The notes beneath the pieces were generated by a model. The model saw only the letters and a list, made by a program, of their open reading frames with translations, searched no databases and was not told the DNA's origin. A DNA stretch of 64,000 bases. Origin: CAZGUX01 sp964529305 (GTDB lineage: Bacteria > Acidobacteriota > Terriglobia > Bryobacterales > Bryobacteraceae). Shown piece after piece: positions 45,618 to 53,888 of the stretch. Each line of letters opens with the position of its first letter. The first letter of the stretch is position 1. The stretch is from contig CAZGUX010000238.1 of assembly GCA_964529305.1 (NCBI GenBank), positions 1 to 64,000 on the forward strand, in the 5' to 3' direction. Position numbers and translations under genes: made by a program.

Positions 45618-46399
45618 TGCCCATGCCGCCGCCGATTCTCGAAGCCTGTTCGCTCACCAAACGCTACTCCGGCCTCCCCGCTGTCCGGGAGGCATCCCTC
45701 GCTATCCGGCCAGGCGAGGTGCTCGGGTTGCTTGGTCCCAACGGGTCCGGCAAAAGCACGATCGTGAAGATGTTGGTGGGCCTGCTCGATCCCACTGCCG
45801 GGCAGGTCCTGTTTCAGGGCGCCAACATCCGGCACGATCGGGTCCGCTACAAGAGCTGTCTTGGCTATGTACCCGAACAGCCGGACCTCTATTCGTTTCT
45901 GACCGGGTGGGAATACCTGGAACTGGTGGCGGCCCTGCGGGAGCTACCCGCTCGCCCGTTTGAAGCAAAAGCGGCCGCTCTGCTCCAGAGTCTGACACTG
46001 TATCCCCACCGGCACTCGCTCATCGGCTCGTACTCAAAGGGCATGCGTCAGCGCATCGTTCTCATCTCGGCCCTGCTCCACGATCCGGATGTCCTGATCC
46101 TGGACGAGCCCCTTTCCGGCCTCGACGTCGCGAGTGCTCTTGTCGTCCGGCGTCTGATCGAACTCCTGGCGAACGCCGGGAAGGCCGTTCTGTTTTCCTC
46201 TCCGGTCCTGGAGGTGATGGAGAAAGTCTGTACGCACATCGTCATCCTGAAGCAGGGTAACTTGGTCGCCTCCGGAAGCATGGAGGAGGTCCGATCGAGC
46301 CAGGCGGCCCAGGACCTGGAGGCCGCCTTTGTTCAGGTGACGGAGCAGGTGGATACCGATGCGATCGCTCAAAGCATGCTGGAGGCAGTTCGCGCCTAA
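45617..46399 (+). CDS. ABC transporter ATP-binding protein
   Basis: A 260-residue ATPase: Walker A GPNGSGKST, Q-loop region YVPEQPDLYSF, signature GSYSKGMRQR, Walker B VLILDEPLSGLD, and an H-loop region in which the usual His appears replaced (VLFSSPVLEVMEK). It is of the CcmA/ABC-2 type. The ATG sits in the TGATG overlap with the ADOP stop (a second in-frame ATG is at 45623). It most probably energises the membrane protein encoded next rather than, or as well as, the ADOP permease. Confidence 0.92.
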   Translation: MPMPPPILEACSLTKRYSGLPAVREASLAIRPGEVLGLLGPNGSGKSTIVKMLVGLLDPTAGQVLFQGANIRHDRVRYKSCLGYVPEQPDLYSFLTGWEYLELVAALRELPARPFEAKAAALLQSLTLYPHRHSLIGSYSKGMRQRIVLISALLHDPDVLILDEPLSGLDVASALVVRRLIELLANAGKAVLFSSPVLEVMEKVCTHIVILKQGNLVASGSMEEVRSSQAAQDLEAAFVQVTEQVDTDAIAQSMLEAVRA

Positions 46400-46412
46400 G
46401 TTGCCCGCCCGG

Positions 46413-48113
46413 ATGAGTTCGTTCGTGCGCCTGGTTCGCCATTTTGCGAACAAGATCGTCCGGGGCGGCGACGCCTCGGCGGGCTTCGACATCGAGCCCG
46501 GCGGCCTTCTCGGGCTCCTGACCGCGCCCGGCGCTTTCATCTGCTTCATCCTGTTCGACAAATATTCCCCCTTTCTGGCGTACCTGCGCGGCCGGCAGCC
46601 TCCCGACCCGTACACGGATTCCGTTCCGGACAAGTACCTCCTGATCGTCTTTGCGATGGCGATTACCGGCGTGGTGACGGTCCTGAAGTGGGACCGCATC
46701 CTGCCCGACCGCCAGGATCACCTGAATCTGGCGCCGCTTCCGATTCCCGCCTCAACGCTGTTCGCGGCGAGTTGCGTTGCCGTCTTGTTCGTAACCGGCG
46801 TTTTCGCCCTTGCGGTGAACGGGATGTCGATCGTCCTCTATCCGGCGTTCCTCATGGCTGGCCGGACGGGCGGCGAGGCTCTTCAATTTGCCGCGGTCCA
46901 TGCCGCTTGCGTTCTGTTGGCCACGGCGTTCGCGTTTTCGGCGGCATTGGCTGCTGCCGCGATACTCGAGCTGGTGGTGCCGCCCCGACTGTTCCGGCCG
47001 GTCTCGCTCATGGTCCGGGCGGCGATTCTCGCAGGCCTGTTCGCAATCCTGCTCACCAGCTTTTCCGGGGAAGCCCTGGCGCGCCGCCTCCATCAGGCTC
47101 CGGACTCGTGGGTCTCCTGGCTGCCCCCGCTGTGGTTTACCGGTCTCTATCAAATGTGGCAGGGGCGCGCTACGCGGGAACTGGAAGCCGTCGGCTCGCT
47201 GGCGTTGCATGCGACCGGGTTTGCCGTGTTTCTGGCAGCCGCGGGATATAGCCTCAGCTATCGGCGTACCTTCCTCCGCGCCACGGAAGTGGTGACGCCC
47301 TCCCGCCGCGCGGCGCCCTGGCCACGACTTCGAATTCTCCGCTGGTTGCCGAAAGGGCACCCGTTACTCGGCGGCGCGTATCCGTTCGCTATCCGGACTC
47401 TGCTCCGCAGCGACGCCCACTCGCTGTGTGTGGGCGTGTTTTTCGGCCTGGGCGCTGCCGTGGGTTCCCAGGTTGCCGCAATCGGGCTGGCGCGCCGCGG
47501 TGTGGCCCAGGCCCTGCTGCCAAGCTCTGAACTTCTTGCTCCTCCGCTGGTGATCGCCTATCTGCTGATCTGCGGTGTGCGCCTGGCGTGCGAGATTCCG
47601 GCCGAACTGCCCGCGAACTGGGTCTTCCAGCTTTCCGGTGCGGCCGAAAATCTGGAGTCCCGAACCCTGGCGAGGTGTGTGATCCTGAGTTGCGTGGCCA
47701 CGCTGGTAGTGATCCCCGCGTTCGCCGTCTACACCTGGTTCTACGGCTGGCGAGTCGGCGCCCTTCACTCAACATTCATCCTGACGCTTTCGTTCATGTT
47801 GACGGAGGCGCTGCTGCTCCGCTACGGGAAGATTCCTTTTACCTGCTCGCTGCCTCCGCTGCCCAGACAATTGCTGTTCCTGTGCGCCCTGCATGTGGTG
47901 GGAGTGACCGTGTTTGCAACCGAGGCGACGCGCTTCGAGTCGTGGATGCTAAAGGAGGCATGGCGCCTCGTTCTGGTGCTTGCATTGCTTCCTGCGGGAT
48001 GGCTCCTGAGGCGTCTCTACCTTGCCGATGTTGACGTGGCCGACCGGCCTCCGATTTTCGAAGCCCATCCGGAGGCCGCTGTCGAGAGACTCGGCCTGGA
48101 TGGGCTCCGGTAG
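46413..48113 (+). CDS. Multi-spanning membrane protein, likely ABC-2 type permease
   Basis: A protein of about 566 residues with at least ten hydrophobic segments, for example FAMAITGVVTVL, ASCVAVLFVTGVFALAVNGM, ATAFAFSAALAAAAILELVV, AAILAGLFAILLTSF, LSYRRTF preceded by a long TM, VIAYLLICGVRLA, CVILSCVATLVVIPAFAVYTW and LVLVLALLPAGWLLRRLY. I recognise no named family, but the position after an ABC ATPase makes it the likely transmembrane partner. The frame is open to 46359; ATG 46413 was taken as the start because it avoids a 41-base overlap. It ends the PadR-led operon. Confidence 0.75.
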   Translation: MSSFVRLVRHFANKIVRGGDASAGFDIEPGGLLGLLTAPGAFICFILFDKYSPFLAYLRGRQPPDPYTDSVPDKYLLIVFAMAITGVVTVLKWDRILPDRQDHLNLAPLPIPASTLFAASCVAVLFVTGVFALAVNGMSIVLYPAFLMAGRTGGEALQFAAVHAACVLLATAFAFSAALAAAAILELVVPPRLFRPVSLMVRAAILAGLFAILLTSFSGEALARRLHQAPDSWVSWLPPLWFTGLYQMWQGRATRELEAVGSLALHATGFAVFLAAAGYSLSYRRTFLRATEVVTPSRRAAPWPRLRILRWLPKGHPLLGGAYPFAIRTLLRSDAHSLCVGVFFGLGAAVGSQVAAIGLARRGVAQALLPSSELLAPPLVIAYLLICGVRLACEIPAELPANWVFQLSGAAENLESRTLARCVILSCVATLVVIPAFAVYTWFYGWRVGALHSTFILTLSFMLTEALLLRYGKIPFTCSLPPLPRQLLFLCALHVVGVTVFATEATRFESWMLKEAWRLVLVLALLPAGWLLRRLYLADVDVADRPPIFEAHPEAAVERLGLDGLR

Positions 48114-48250
48114 CGCCCCTCGCGGGAGGGTTGGCCTGAGGATGATCCCATTGTTTCAAGTCGTGGCAGTGTTACACCCGCAGGTGGTGAGGACCCGCGA
48201 CGAAAGCTGTAAGAATTAGAATACAATGGGCCTCGAAGGCTGGTCTTGTC

Positions 48251-49057
48251 GTGAATTTTCGTAGGAAACATAGCCTAGACGAGTCAGAAACCTTCGCCCT
48301 AAAGCTCGCCGACAAACTCTCCCCAGCCCTGTGGACTAATGTTGTTCAGCTGTTCGTTTGGGACGACGGTCCTCTGTCGCGGCCACGACCAGTAGGCTCC
48401 GGTGTTCTGGTAAAGCGCCGAGAGTCCGTTTTCATATTCAGCGCGGCTCACGTCCTCGCGGAATTCAGGGGTAAGCCGATCTCGACCCTCGTCGCGGGTA
48501 CCCTGGTTCAACTCGAAGGCGAATACCATGGCTACTCTACGGGAAACGTCGACATGGGTAACCATCAGACTGATCCAGTTGACGCTGCCATCGTACGGCT
48601 TCCACAGAATAGCCCAACCGAATTGATGTCGCGCGCGCTTGACGTATCTGAGATCCAGCTCATTGTCAGACAGGAAGTCCCTCGTTATCTACTGCTGGGT
48701 CTACCAGCGAACCGGACTTCGGTTGATCGTGTCAAGAAGGAAATCTCCTCTGAGCAAAAGGCGCTTATTTACTCAGAGCTAGATGAGCGAGTCTATTCAC
48801 AAATAGGTTATGACAGGCAGACGCACCTTGTCCTTCAATGGCGTAGCCGTTGGAAAGACTTGACGGGTTATTCAGGTGCCCGGCATCTCGCGGGCTCTAG
48901 CGGCGGCGCGATCTGGTGCTTCGACTTGAGTTCGCCCGAAAACCCGGCGCGGCTGGTTGCTACTCTCACCGAATGTCGACCCGTGAGGGGGCGGAAAGTT
49001 CTCGTTGGCACTCGCATTGGCATTCATCTCGAGCTCTTACGACGCTTGGTCGGGTAA
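48251..49057 (+). CDS. Orphan trypsin-like serine peptidase
   Basis: A 268-residue protein with a plausible chymotrypsin-fold triad: His67 in FSAAHVLAEF, Asp111 in DPVDAAIVRL and Ser217 in AGSSGGAIW (GxSGG). No signal peptide or PDZ domain is visible, so it probably acts in the cytoplasm, unlike HtrA. The sequence is AT-richer and uses codons unlike the flanking genes, pointing to horizontal transfer. A TACAAT box lies 23 bases upstream of GTG 48251. Cytoplasmic trypsin-like proteins next to accessory genes are often effectors in defence loci, but no sensor partner is seen here. Confidence 0.72.
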   Translation: MNFRRKHSLDESETFALKLADKLSPALWTNVVQLFVWDDGPLSRPRPVGSGVLVKRRESVFIFSAAHVLAEFRGKPISTLVAGTLVQLEGEYHGYSTGNVDMGNHQTDPVDAAIVRLPQNSPTELMSRALDVSEIQLIVRQEVPRYLLLGLPANRTSVDRVKKEISSEQKALIYSELDERVYSQIGYDRQTHLVLQWRSRWKDLTGYSGARHLAGSSGGAIWCFDLSSPENPARLVATLTECRPVRGRKVLVGTRIGIHLELLRRLVG

Positions 49058-49119
49058 TTCCGGTGAAGCGTTCAAGCCCACCATGGTGGCGCCATCGCCT
49101 CCGGACCGGGCAGACTGTG

Positions 49120-49186
49120 GAGCAATGGGGTCATCCATGATCCGGAAGGGGAGCAAAGGAGCAAAGGGGGAGCAAAGGGGTCATCC
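49120..49186 (+). repeat. Short tandem AGCAAAGG units between the protease and DUF1016 genes
   Basis: GAGCAATGGGGTCATCC (49120-49136) recurs with one change at 49170-49186. Between them, GAGCAAAGGAGCAAAGG (49151 onward) gives three nearly tandem AGCAAAGG units. It looks like replication-slippage debris or protein-binding iterons. Confidence 0.6.
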
Positions 49187-49248
49187 TCAGGCTGACGCCT
49201 TTGTTCCACGCCTTCGTTCCCAGAGGGCCATCGGCCTCAGAAAGTGAT

Positions 49249-49254
49249 TACGCT
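49249..49254 (+). promoter_or_regulatory. -10 box, leaderless-type (TACGCT), of the DUF1016 gene
   Basis: TACGCT ends 7 bases before GTG 49262, with no Shine-Dalgarno between. Confidence 0.45.
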
Positions 49255-49261
49255 GTAAGCA

Positions 49262-50430
49262 GTGACGAAAAGACCGAAGCTGGTGGAAATCTCCGCCTAC
49301 AAACCGCTCTTGGACGGAATCGTCGCGCTGCTTGACGAATCGCGGCGGGCGACGGGCAGGGCCGTCAATTCGATCTTGACCGCCACGTATTGGGAGATCG
49401 GCCGCAGGATCGTTGAGGAAGAACAGCGCGGACGCCGCAAGGCCGACTACGGCGAACAACTGGTCGAGCAGCTAGCGTCAGACTTGACTGCCCGATTTGG
49501 CAAGGGGTTCTCCCGGACCAACGTCTTTCAGATGCGTCAGTTCTATGCGGCATTTCGAGAGATTGTCCAGACGCCGTCTGGACCTTCGTCAGCGGTCACA
49601 ATTATCCAGACGATGTCTGGACAATTGCCGGCGTTCCCGCTGTCCTGGTCACATTACGTTCGCCTGCTCTCGGTACCGGAACAACCGGCGCGCCGGTTCT
49701 ACGAGGAGCAAACTCTGCGTTGCGGATGGTCAGTTCGCCAGTTGAATCGGCAGATAGCCTCTCAGTTTTACGAGCGCTCCAAGGCTGCGCGACGGAACCT
49801 CTCTGCCAGGAAGCAACCTGGCGATGAACTCACGCCTGACGAACACATCCGGGACCCGTTTGTCCTTGAATTCCTAGGCTTGAAAGACGAATACTCTGAG
49901 CACGAACTGGAGGAGGCGTTGATCCAGCGTCTCGAACATTTCCTGCTCGAACTTGGCGACGATTTTGCGTTCATGGCCCGCCAGAAGCGACTTCGCGTGG
50001 GCGACGATTGGTACCGTGTGGACCTGCTCTTCTTCCACGTCGACTCCGCTGTCTGGTTCTGATCGATCTGAAGCTCGGCCGATTCTCCCACGCCGACGCC
50101 GGCCAGATGAACCTCTACCTCAACTACGCCAGAGAGCATTGGACACGACCCGATGAAAACCCGCCAATTGGGCTCATTCTCTGCTCAGAACGTAATGAGG
50201 CGGTTGCGCACTATGCGCTCGGGAACCTCCGCAATCGGGTTCTCGCCCGTGAGTACAAACTGAGCCTCCCTGAAGAGAGTGTTCTCGTCCGGGAGATTGC
50301 GGATACCCGCCGTGCGCTCCAACTCCGCACTGGGCCGAAACCACCTGCCCGGCGACTAACAGATGAAAACTCGATGTGGCACAAGCAATCCAAGCCGGGA
50401 CATCGCCTCGGCGTTTGGCTGACGAAATAG
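49262..50430 (+). pseudogene. Frameshifted DUF1016 (YhcG) PD-(D/E)XK nuclease
   Basis: Starting at GTG 49262, 250 residues match the DUF1016 N-terminal domain (NSILTATYWEIGRRIVEEEQ, YGEQLVEQLASDL, SRTNVFQMRQFYAAF) and the beginning of the nuclease (RVGDDWYRVDLLFFH), then hit a stop at 50062. One base earlier in frame, from about 50038, the family continues (RRLRCLVLIDLKLGRFSHADAGQMNLYLNYAREHW...GLILCSERNEAVAHYAL). A single-base loss at about 50036-50040 thus splits Asp of the first strand from the IDLKLG active site. Inactive unless the frame is recoded or misread. YhcG-type nucleases occur beside restriction and toxin-antitoxin genes. Confidence 0.85.
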
Positions 50431-50449
50431 CGACACCTTGGTGGGAGAA

Positions 50450-50660
50450 CCGGGTCGGGAGAACCGGGGCCGTCCAACGCGTTTCCATCATTCCGCCAAC
50501 AAGACCCGAATCCAATCAACCACTTGCACACATGCAACAACGTGCGCCTCCCGGCGCCCTGTCCCGGTGTTTTGATTTGGCGACTGCCCCAACCCCGAAT
50601 CCAAGCGCCTGCCCCGGTCCGACCGTGCCACCTATGATGGCCGCCCCGGTTCGTAACCTT
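50450..50660 (+). repeat. Dispersed non-coding repeat, copy B
   Basis: This copy of the element at 42400-42560 has ATCAACCACTTGCAC at 50514-50528, then CGCCCTGTCCC, GGCGACTGCCC and ATGGCCGCCCC in the same order. It also holds a local direct repeat GGGAGAACCGGG (about 50443 and 50457). The two copies are on the same strand and enclose 8 kb, from the PadR operon to the broken nuclease. Confidence 0.65.
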
Positions 50661-51298
50661 CGACCACCGGTCCGGGCTCACGGCCTCGTCGTTTGAGAGT
50701 GAACCTTCAGCTCGTTTACACTGCGCGTATCTGACTGACTCCCTTGCCGTTATCTCTTCGGAGCGAGAGGACCTCGATAAACTTCGGAAAACTCCGTTTG
50801 CCCGTTCACAAGGGTTGCGGATTTATTTTCGGCGAGTTATCTAATAGCGTTTCTTGGGACTTATCGAAAATCTCTCTTTTTCGAAATGCCTTGACGCTTG
50901 GATCGCCGTGCCACAGTGAGAGTGGGAGATTCAATCTGTGAGTTGCCACCCGTTGAGGACGCCTCCTGAGCCGCGACGTCGATCCAGTTGGCCGACTGCA
51001 TCCATGCCGCGTTCCGGGCAATTGCGGCGGGCGATCCTCGACCCTGGTGTTTCGTTTGGCTTGTTTTGTTTCGTTTTGTTTCGATTGCCCACAATCAACA
51101 ATCTCCCATGTTGTCAAGCACTTATCATCGAATCTCGGCCGTTTTGTTTCGATAAAAAAATTTGCCCCGAGGTGCGGTTTGCGCCCCCCCGGTCTCTGGG
51201 AGGCGAACAGCGGGGTTGAAGATCCGGCGTGGCCTGTCTTCGGCAGGTCTCCATTCGGGTGCAATCGCGTCCAGTGTAGGACAATCGGAGTTTACCGG
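50661..51298. other. AT-rich non-coding stretch before tmk
   Basis: About 640 bases with no protein I can support. A+T is clearly higher than elsewhere (50730-51170). TTTTGTTTCG occurs at about 51064, 51074 and 51142 with related GTTTCGTTTG at about 51050, giving a T/G-rich direct-repeat zone. The last part holds the leader of tmk with GGAG before its start. Confidence 0.55.
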
Positions 51299-51934
51299 AT
51301 GACCCACCGCGGTTTGTTCGTCACGTTCGAAGGAATGGATGGCAGCGGGAAGACCACGCAGATCCGGTTGCTCGCCGAACGGTTCCGCGCGGCCGGGCGG
51401 GAAGTGATCGAGACCGCCGAGCCCGGCGGAACCCGCATCGGCGCGCGAATCCGCGACCTCCTGCTCGATCCGGCGCACCGGGAGTTGTCGCCGACCGCGG
51501 AGATGTTGTTGTACTTTTCCAGCCGGGCGCAGAACGTGGACGAAGTGATTCTGCCGGCTCTTAGTCGCGGGGCGGTGGTGATCTCCGACCGGTTTACGGA
51601 TTCGACCATGGTGTACCAGGGATATGGCCGCGAGTTGGGTGAAGCGGCCGTGACCCAGCTTCACCAGATCGCCTGCCGGGGACTGCAACCGGACGTCACC
51701 GTGTTTCTCGACATCGATGTCGAAGAGGGCCTGGCGCGGATGCGGCGGCGGAATACGGAAGCGGAAAGATCGGACCGGATGGACGAGCAGACGACGGACT
51801 TCCACCGGCGTGTGCGCGACGCTTACCTGTCGCTGGCCGCCCGGCATCCGGAGAGGATTCGAGTGATCCGGGCCGATCAGCCGGTGGAGGCCGTGGCGGC
51901 GGGAATCTGGGAAGCGGTGGCCGGGTATGTTTGA
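51299..51934 (+). CDS. tmk: Thymidylate kinase
   Basis: A 211-residue dTMP kinase: P-loop FEGMDGSGKTTQ, the substrate-binding SDRFTDSTMVYQGYGR (DR motif) and a LID region ARMRRRN-TEAERSDRMDEQTTDFHRRV. ATG 51299 is preceded by GGAG with good spacing; the frame is open upstream into non-coding sequence. It overlaps holB by 8 bases, a very common pair. Confidence 0.95.
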   Translation: MTHRGLFVTFEGMDGSGKTTQIRLLAERFRAAGREVIETAEPGGTRIGARIRDLLLDPAHRELSPTAEMLLYFSSRAQNVDEVILPALSRGAVVISDRFTDSTMVYQGYGRELGEAAVTQLHQIACRGLQPDVTVFLDIDVEEGLARMRRRNTEAERSDRMDEQTTDFHRRVRDAYLSLAARHPERIRVIRADQPVEAVAAGIWEAVAGYV

Positions 51935-52976
51935 AAACTTCTGGGGTAACCACGGGGTGGCCGAGGCGTTGGAACAAATGATCGCCCAGGAGCGGATCAC
52001 CCAGACTTTGCTGTTCTCGGGTCCGGAGGGCTTGGGCAAAGCGACTCTGGCCCGGCGATTCGCCGCGCGGCTGTTGGGCGGGAGCGACCGGATCGAGATG
52101 GATGACTTGAGCCTGCCGGACAACGTGGACCTGGTGGCCGGCCGGGAGAAGTGGACCGCAGAGAAACGGAACGAGGAGCCCCTGTTGTTCGCCTCGCATC
52201 CGGATTTCCTGACGTTTGCTCCCGATGGGCCGCTGCGCCAGATCACGATCCAGCAGATGCGCACGCTCAAGGAACGCGCGCAGTACAAGCCGCACCGCGG
52301 AAAGTGGCGCGTCTTTCTGATCGACCATGTGGATCGCGCGAACGAGCAGGCGGCGAATTCCCTGCTGAAGACCCTGGAGGAGCCGCCCGACCACCTGGTG
52401 CTGATCCTGACGGCGGAGAATGCGTACGACCTGCTGCCGACCATCCGGTCGCGGGCGGTGCCGTTGGCGTTCTCGCCGCTGGCCGACGACGAGATGCGGC
52501 AGTTCCTGGTGGGCCGGCATCCGGACCAGGTGGAACGGCGCCTGGCGTTAGCGGCGGGCAGCCCGGGCGTGGCGGTTTCGCTCGAACTGGAGCAGTTTGA
52601 CAAACGGCGCGCGGCGATGATGGCGCTGCTGGAAGTGGCGGGGGGGCTGAAGCCCTTCGAGGCGTGGATGCGGCACTCGGAAAGCATCGCGCGCAGCCGC
52701 AGCGAGAAGCTGGAGAGCTATTTGAAAGTCCTGTACCTGCTGCTGCGCGACCTGTTGCTGCTGCGCGAAGGGAGCGGCCAGCCGCGCAACGCCGACCTAC
52801 GGCCGAATCTGGAAGCCCTCGCCTCGCGGGTGAGTTTCCGGTGGCTGCGGAGGGCGGTGGAACGAACGGATGAACTGGCCGAGTTGCTGAGGCGGAACAT
52901 TCAGAAGACGATTGCCCTCGACGCCCTGATCCTGGAACTGCGGGAGATGGCGCGGCCGGCCTCCGGGCGGAATTAA
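51927..52976 (+). CDS. holB: DNA polymerase III subunit delta'
   Basis: A 349-residue clamp-loader subunit of the AAA+ delta' type: FSGPEGLGKATLARRFA (P-loop-like, Ala after the Lys), ITIQQMRTLKERAQYKPHRGKWRVFLIDHVDRANEQAANSLLKTLEEPP and LLPTIRSRAVPLAF. The Cys-rich zinc module usual in delta' is missing, as its place (about 50-90) contains no Cys. The tmk-holB order supports the call. Confidence 0.92.
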   Translation: MFENFWGNHGVAEALEQMIAQERITQTLLFSGPEGLGKATLARRFAARLLGGSDRIEMDDLSLPDNVDLVAGREKWTAEKRNEEPLLFASHPDFLTFAPDGPLRQITIQQMRTLKERAQYKPHRGKWRVFLIDHVDRANEQAANSLLKTLEEPPDHLVLILTAENAYDLLPTIRSRAVPLAFSPLADDEMRQFLVGRHPDQVERRLALAAGSPGVAVSLELEQFDKRRAAMMALLEVAGGLKPFEAWMRHSESIARSRSEKLESYLKVLYLLLRDLLLLREGSGQPRNADLRPNLEALASRVSFRWLRRAVERTDELAELLRRNIQKTIALDALILELREMARPASGRN

Positions 52977-53007
52977 CCTGGCCTGCCCGAGAGGCCGGTT
53001 GGACCGA

Positions 53008-53016
53008 TGTTATTCT
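53008..53016 (+). promoter_or_regulatory. Extended -10 box, leaderless-type, of the ECF sigma gene
   Basis: TG-T-TATTCT ends 7 bases before GTG 53024 and only 1 base before GTG 53018, favouring the later start. It matches the TGT-TACGCT arrangement at 7564-7572. Confidence 0.5.
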
Positions 53017-53023
53017 CGTGAAT

Positions 53024-53638
53024 GTGCCCACTGAGACCACGGCTTTCGACGAGTCCGCGCTCGTTGCCCGTGCACGCGATGGAGACCGGGACGCGTTCGG
53101 CGCCCTGGTCGACAAGTACGGCCGCAACATCTACCGGCTGGCCCTGAATATCACCCAGTTGCCGGAAGACGCGGAGGACGTTCTGCAGGATACGTTCCTG
53201 AAGGCCCACGAGCACCTGGACAGCTTTGCCGGGCAGTCGAAGTTCTACACGTGGCTGGTCCGGATCGCGGTCAACGAAGCGTTGATGAAGCTTCGGAAAC
53301 GGAAATGGGACCGCACCGTGTGGCTGGACGAGCCCGTGGAAACCGGAGAAGATCGGGTAGGGCGGGAAATCGCCGTGTGGGACGATCCCGAACAGCGCTA
53401 CTCGACAGAAGAACTTCGGGCCATCCTCGACAAGGCGGTGCAGGGGCTCACACCGCTGTATCGATCGGTCTTCGTGCTTCGCGATATGGAAGACCTCTCC
53501 ATCGAGGAGACCGCGAAGCTGCTGGACCTCTCCGTCCCCGCGGTCAAGAGCCGGTTGCTACGGGCACGCCTTCAGCTTCGAGACAAGCTGACGGCGCTGT
53601 TCAAGAAAAAAGTGGAGGATCCCTTTGCTTACCTGTAA
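53024..53638 (+). CDS. ECF-type RNA polymerase sigma factor
   Basis: A sigma-70 factor of about 204 residues with only regions 2 and 4: region 2 FGALVDKYGRNIYRLALNIT...EDAEDVLQDTFLKAHEHLDSF...FYTWLVRIAVNEALMKLRKRK, and region 4 SIEETAKLLDLSVPAVKSRLLRARLQL. GTG 53018 is also in frame two codons earlier; 53024 is preferred for its distance to the -10 box. It overlaps the anti-sigma gene by 14 bases, so both are co-made. Its regulon is unknown. Confidence 0.92.
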   Translation: MPTETTAFDESALVARARDGDRDAFGALVDKYGRNIYRLALNITQLPEDAEDVLQDTFLKAHEHLDSFAGQSKFYTWLVRIAVNEALMKLRKRKWDRTVWLDEPVETGEDRVGREIAVWDDPEQRYSTEELRAILDKAVQGLTPLYRSVFVLRDMEDLSIEETAKLLDLSVPAVKSRLLRARLQLRDKLTALFKKKVEDPFAYL

Positions 53639-53888
53639 GGACTTCCTAAGGGAGTTGGGCGACTACCTCGATGAGATTCTGGAACCGGAGGAGCGGCGGA
53701 GGCTGGAGGAGCACATCAACGCGTGCCCCAATTGCTGGGTTCTGGCCGATACCACCAAGCGAACGATCCAGGTCTACCAGAATTGCGAGGCCCATGAACT
53801 GCCGAACGGCGTTCGCGAGCGTCTGATGATGGCGCTCGAGAAGAAGCTCGCGTCGAAGGGGCAGCCTCCGCCAAAAGACCTCTCATGA
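53625..53888 (+). CDS. Zinc-finger (zf-HC2) anti-sigma factor-like protein
   Basis: An 87-residue protein with the ZAS motif HxxxCxxC (HINACPNC, H31-C38) after a helix LGDYLDEILEPEERRRLEEH. It has no transmembrane segment, so it would be a soluble anti-sigma factor. TTG 53625 has GTGGAGG upstream and begins inside the sigma gene. Its stop overlaps the ATG of the next gene. The translational coupling to the sigma factor supports the partner role. Confidence 0.85.
   Translation: MLTCKDFLRELGDYLDEILEPEERRRLEEHINACPNCWVLADTTKRTIQVYQNCEAHELPNGVRERLMMALEKKLASKGQPPPKDLS

Noticed and set aside
48251..50430. A complete new defence system from the protease and nuclease genes
   Set aside because: Only two effector-like genes are present, the nuclease is frameshifted, no sensor, cyclase, NTPase or second subunit lies between or beside them, and they are 200 bases apart with their own promoters.
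51125..52687. A 520-codon minus-strand frame antisense to tmk and holB
   Set aside because: Both plus-strand genes are certain; the antisense text is Arg/Ser-rich and matches nothing.
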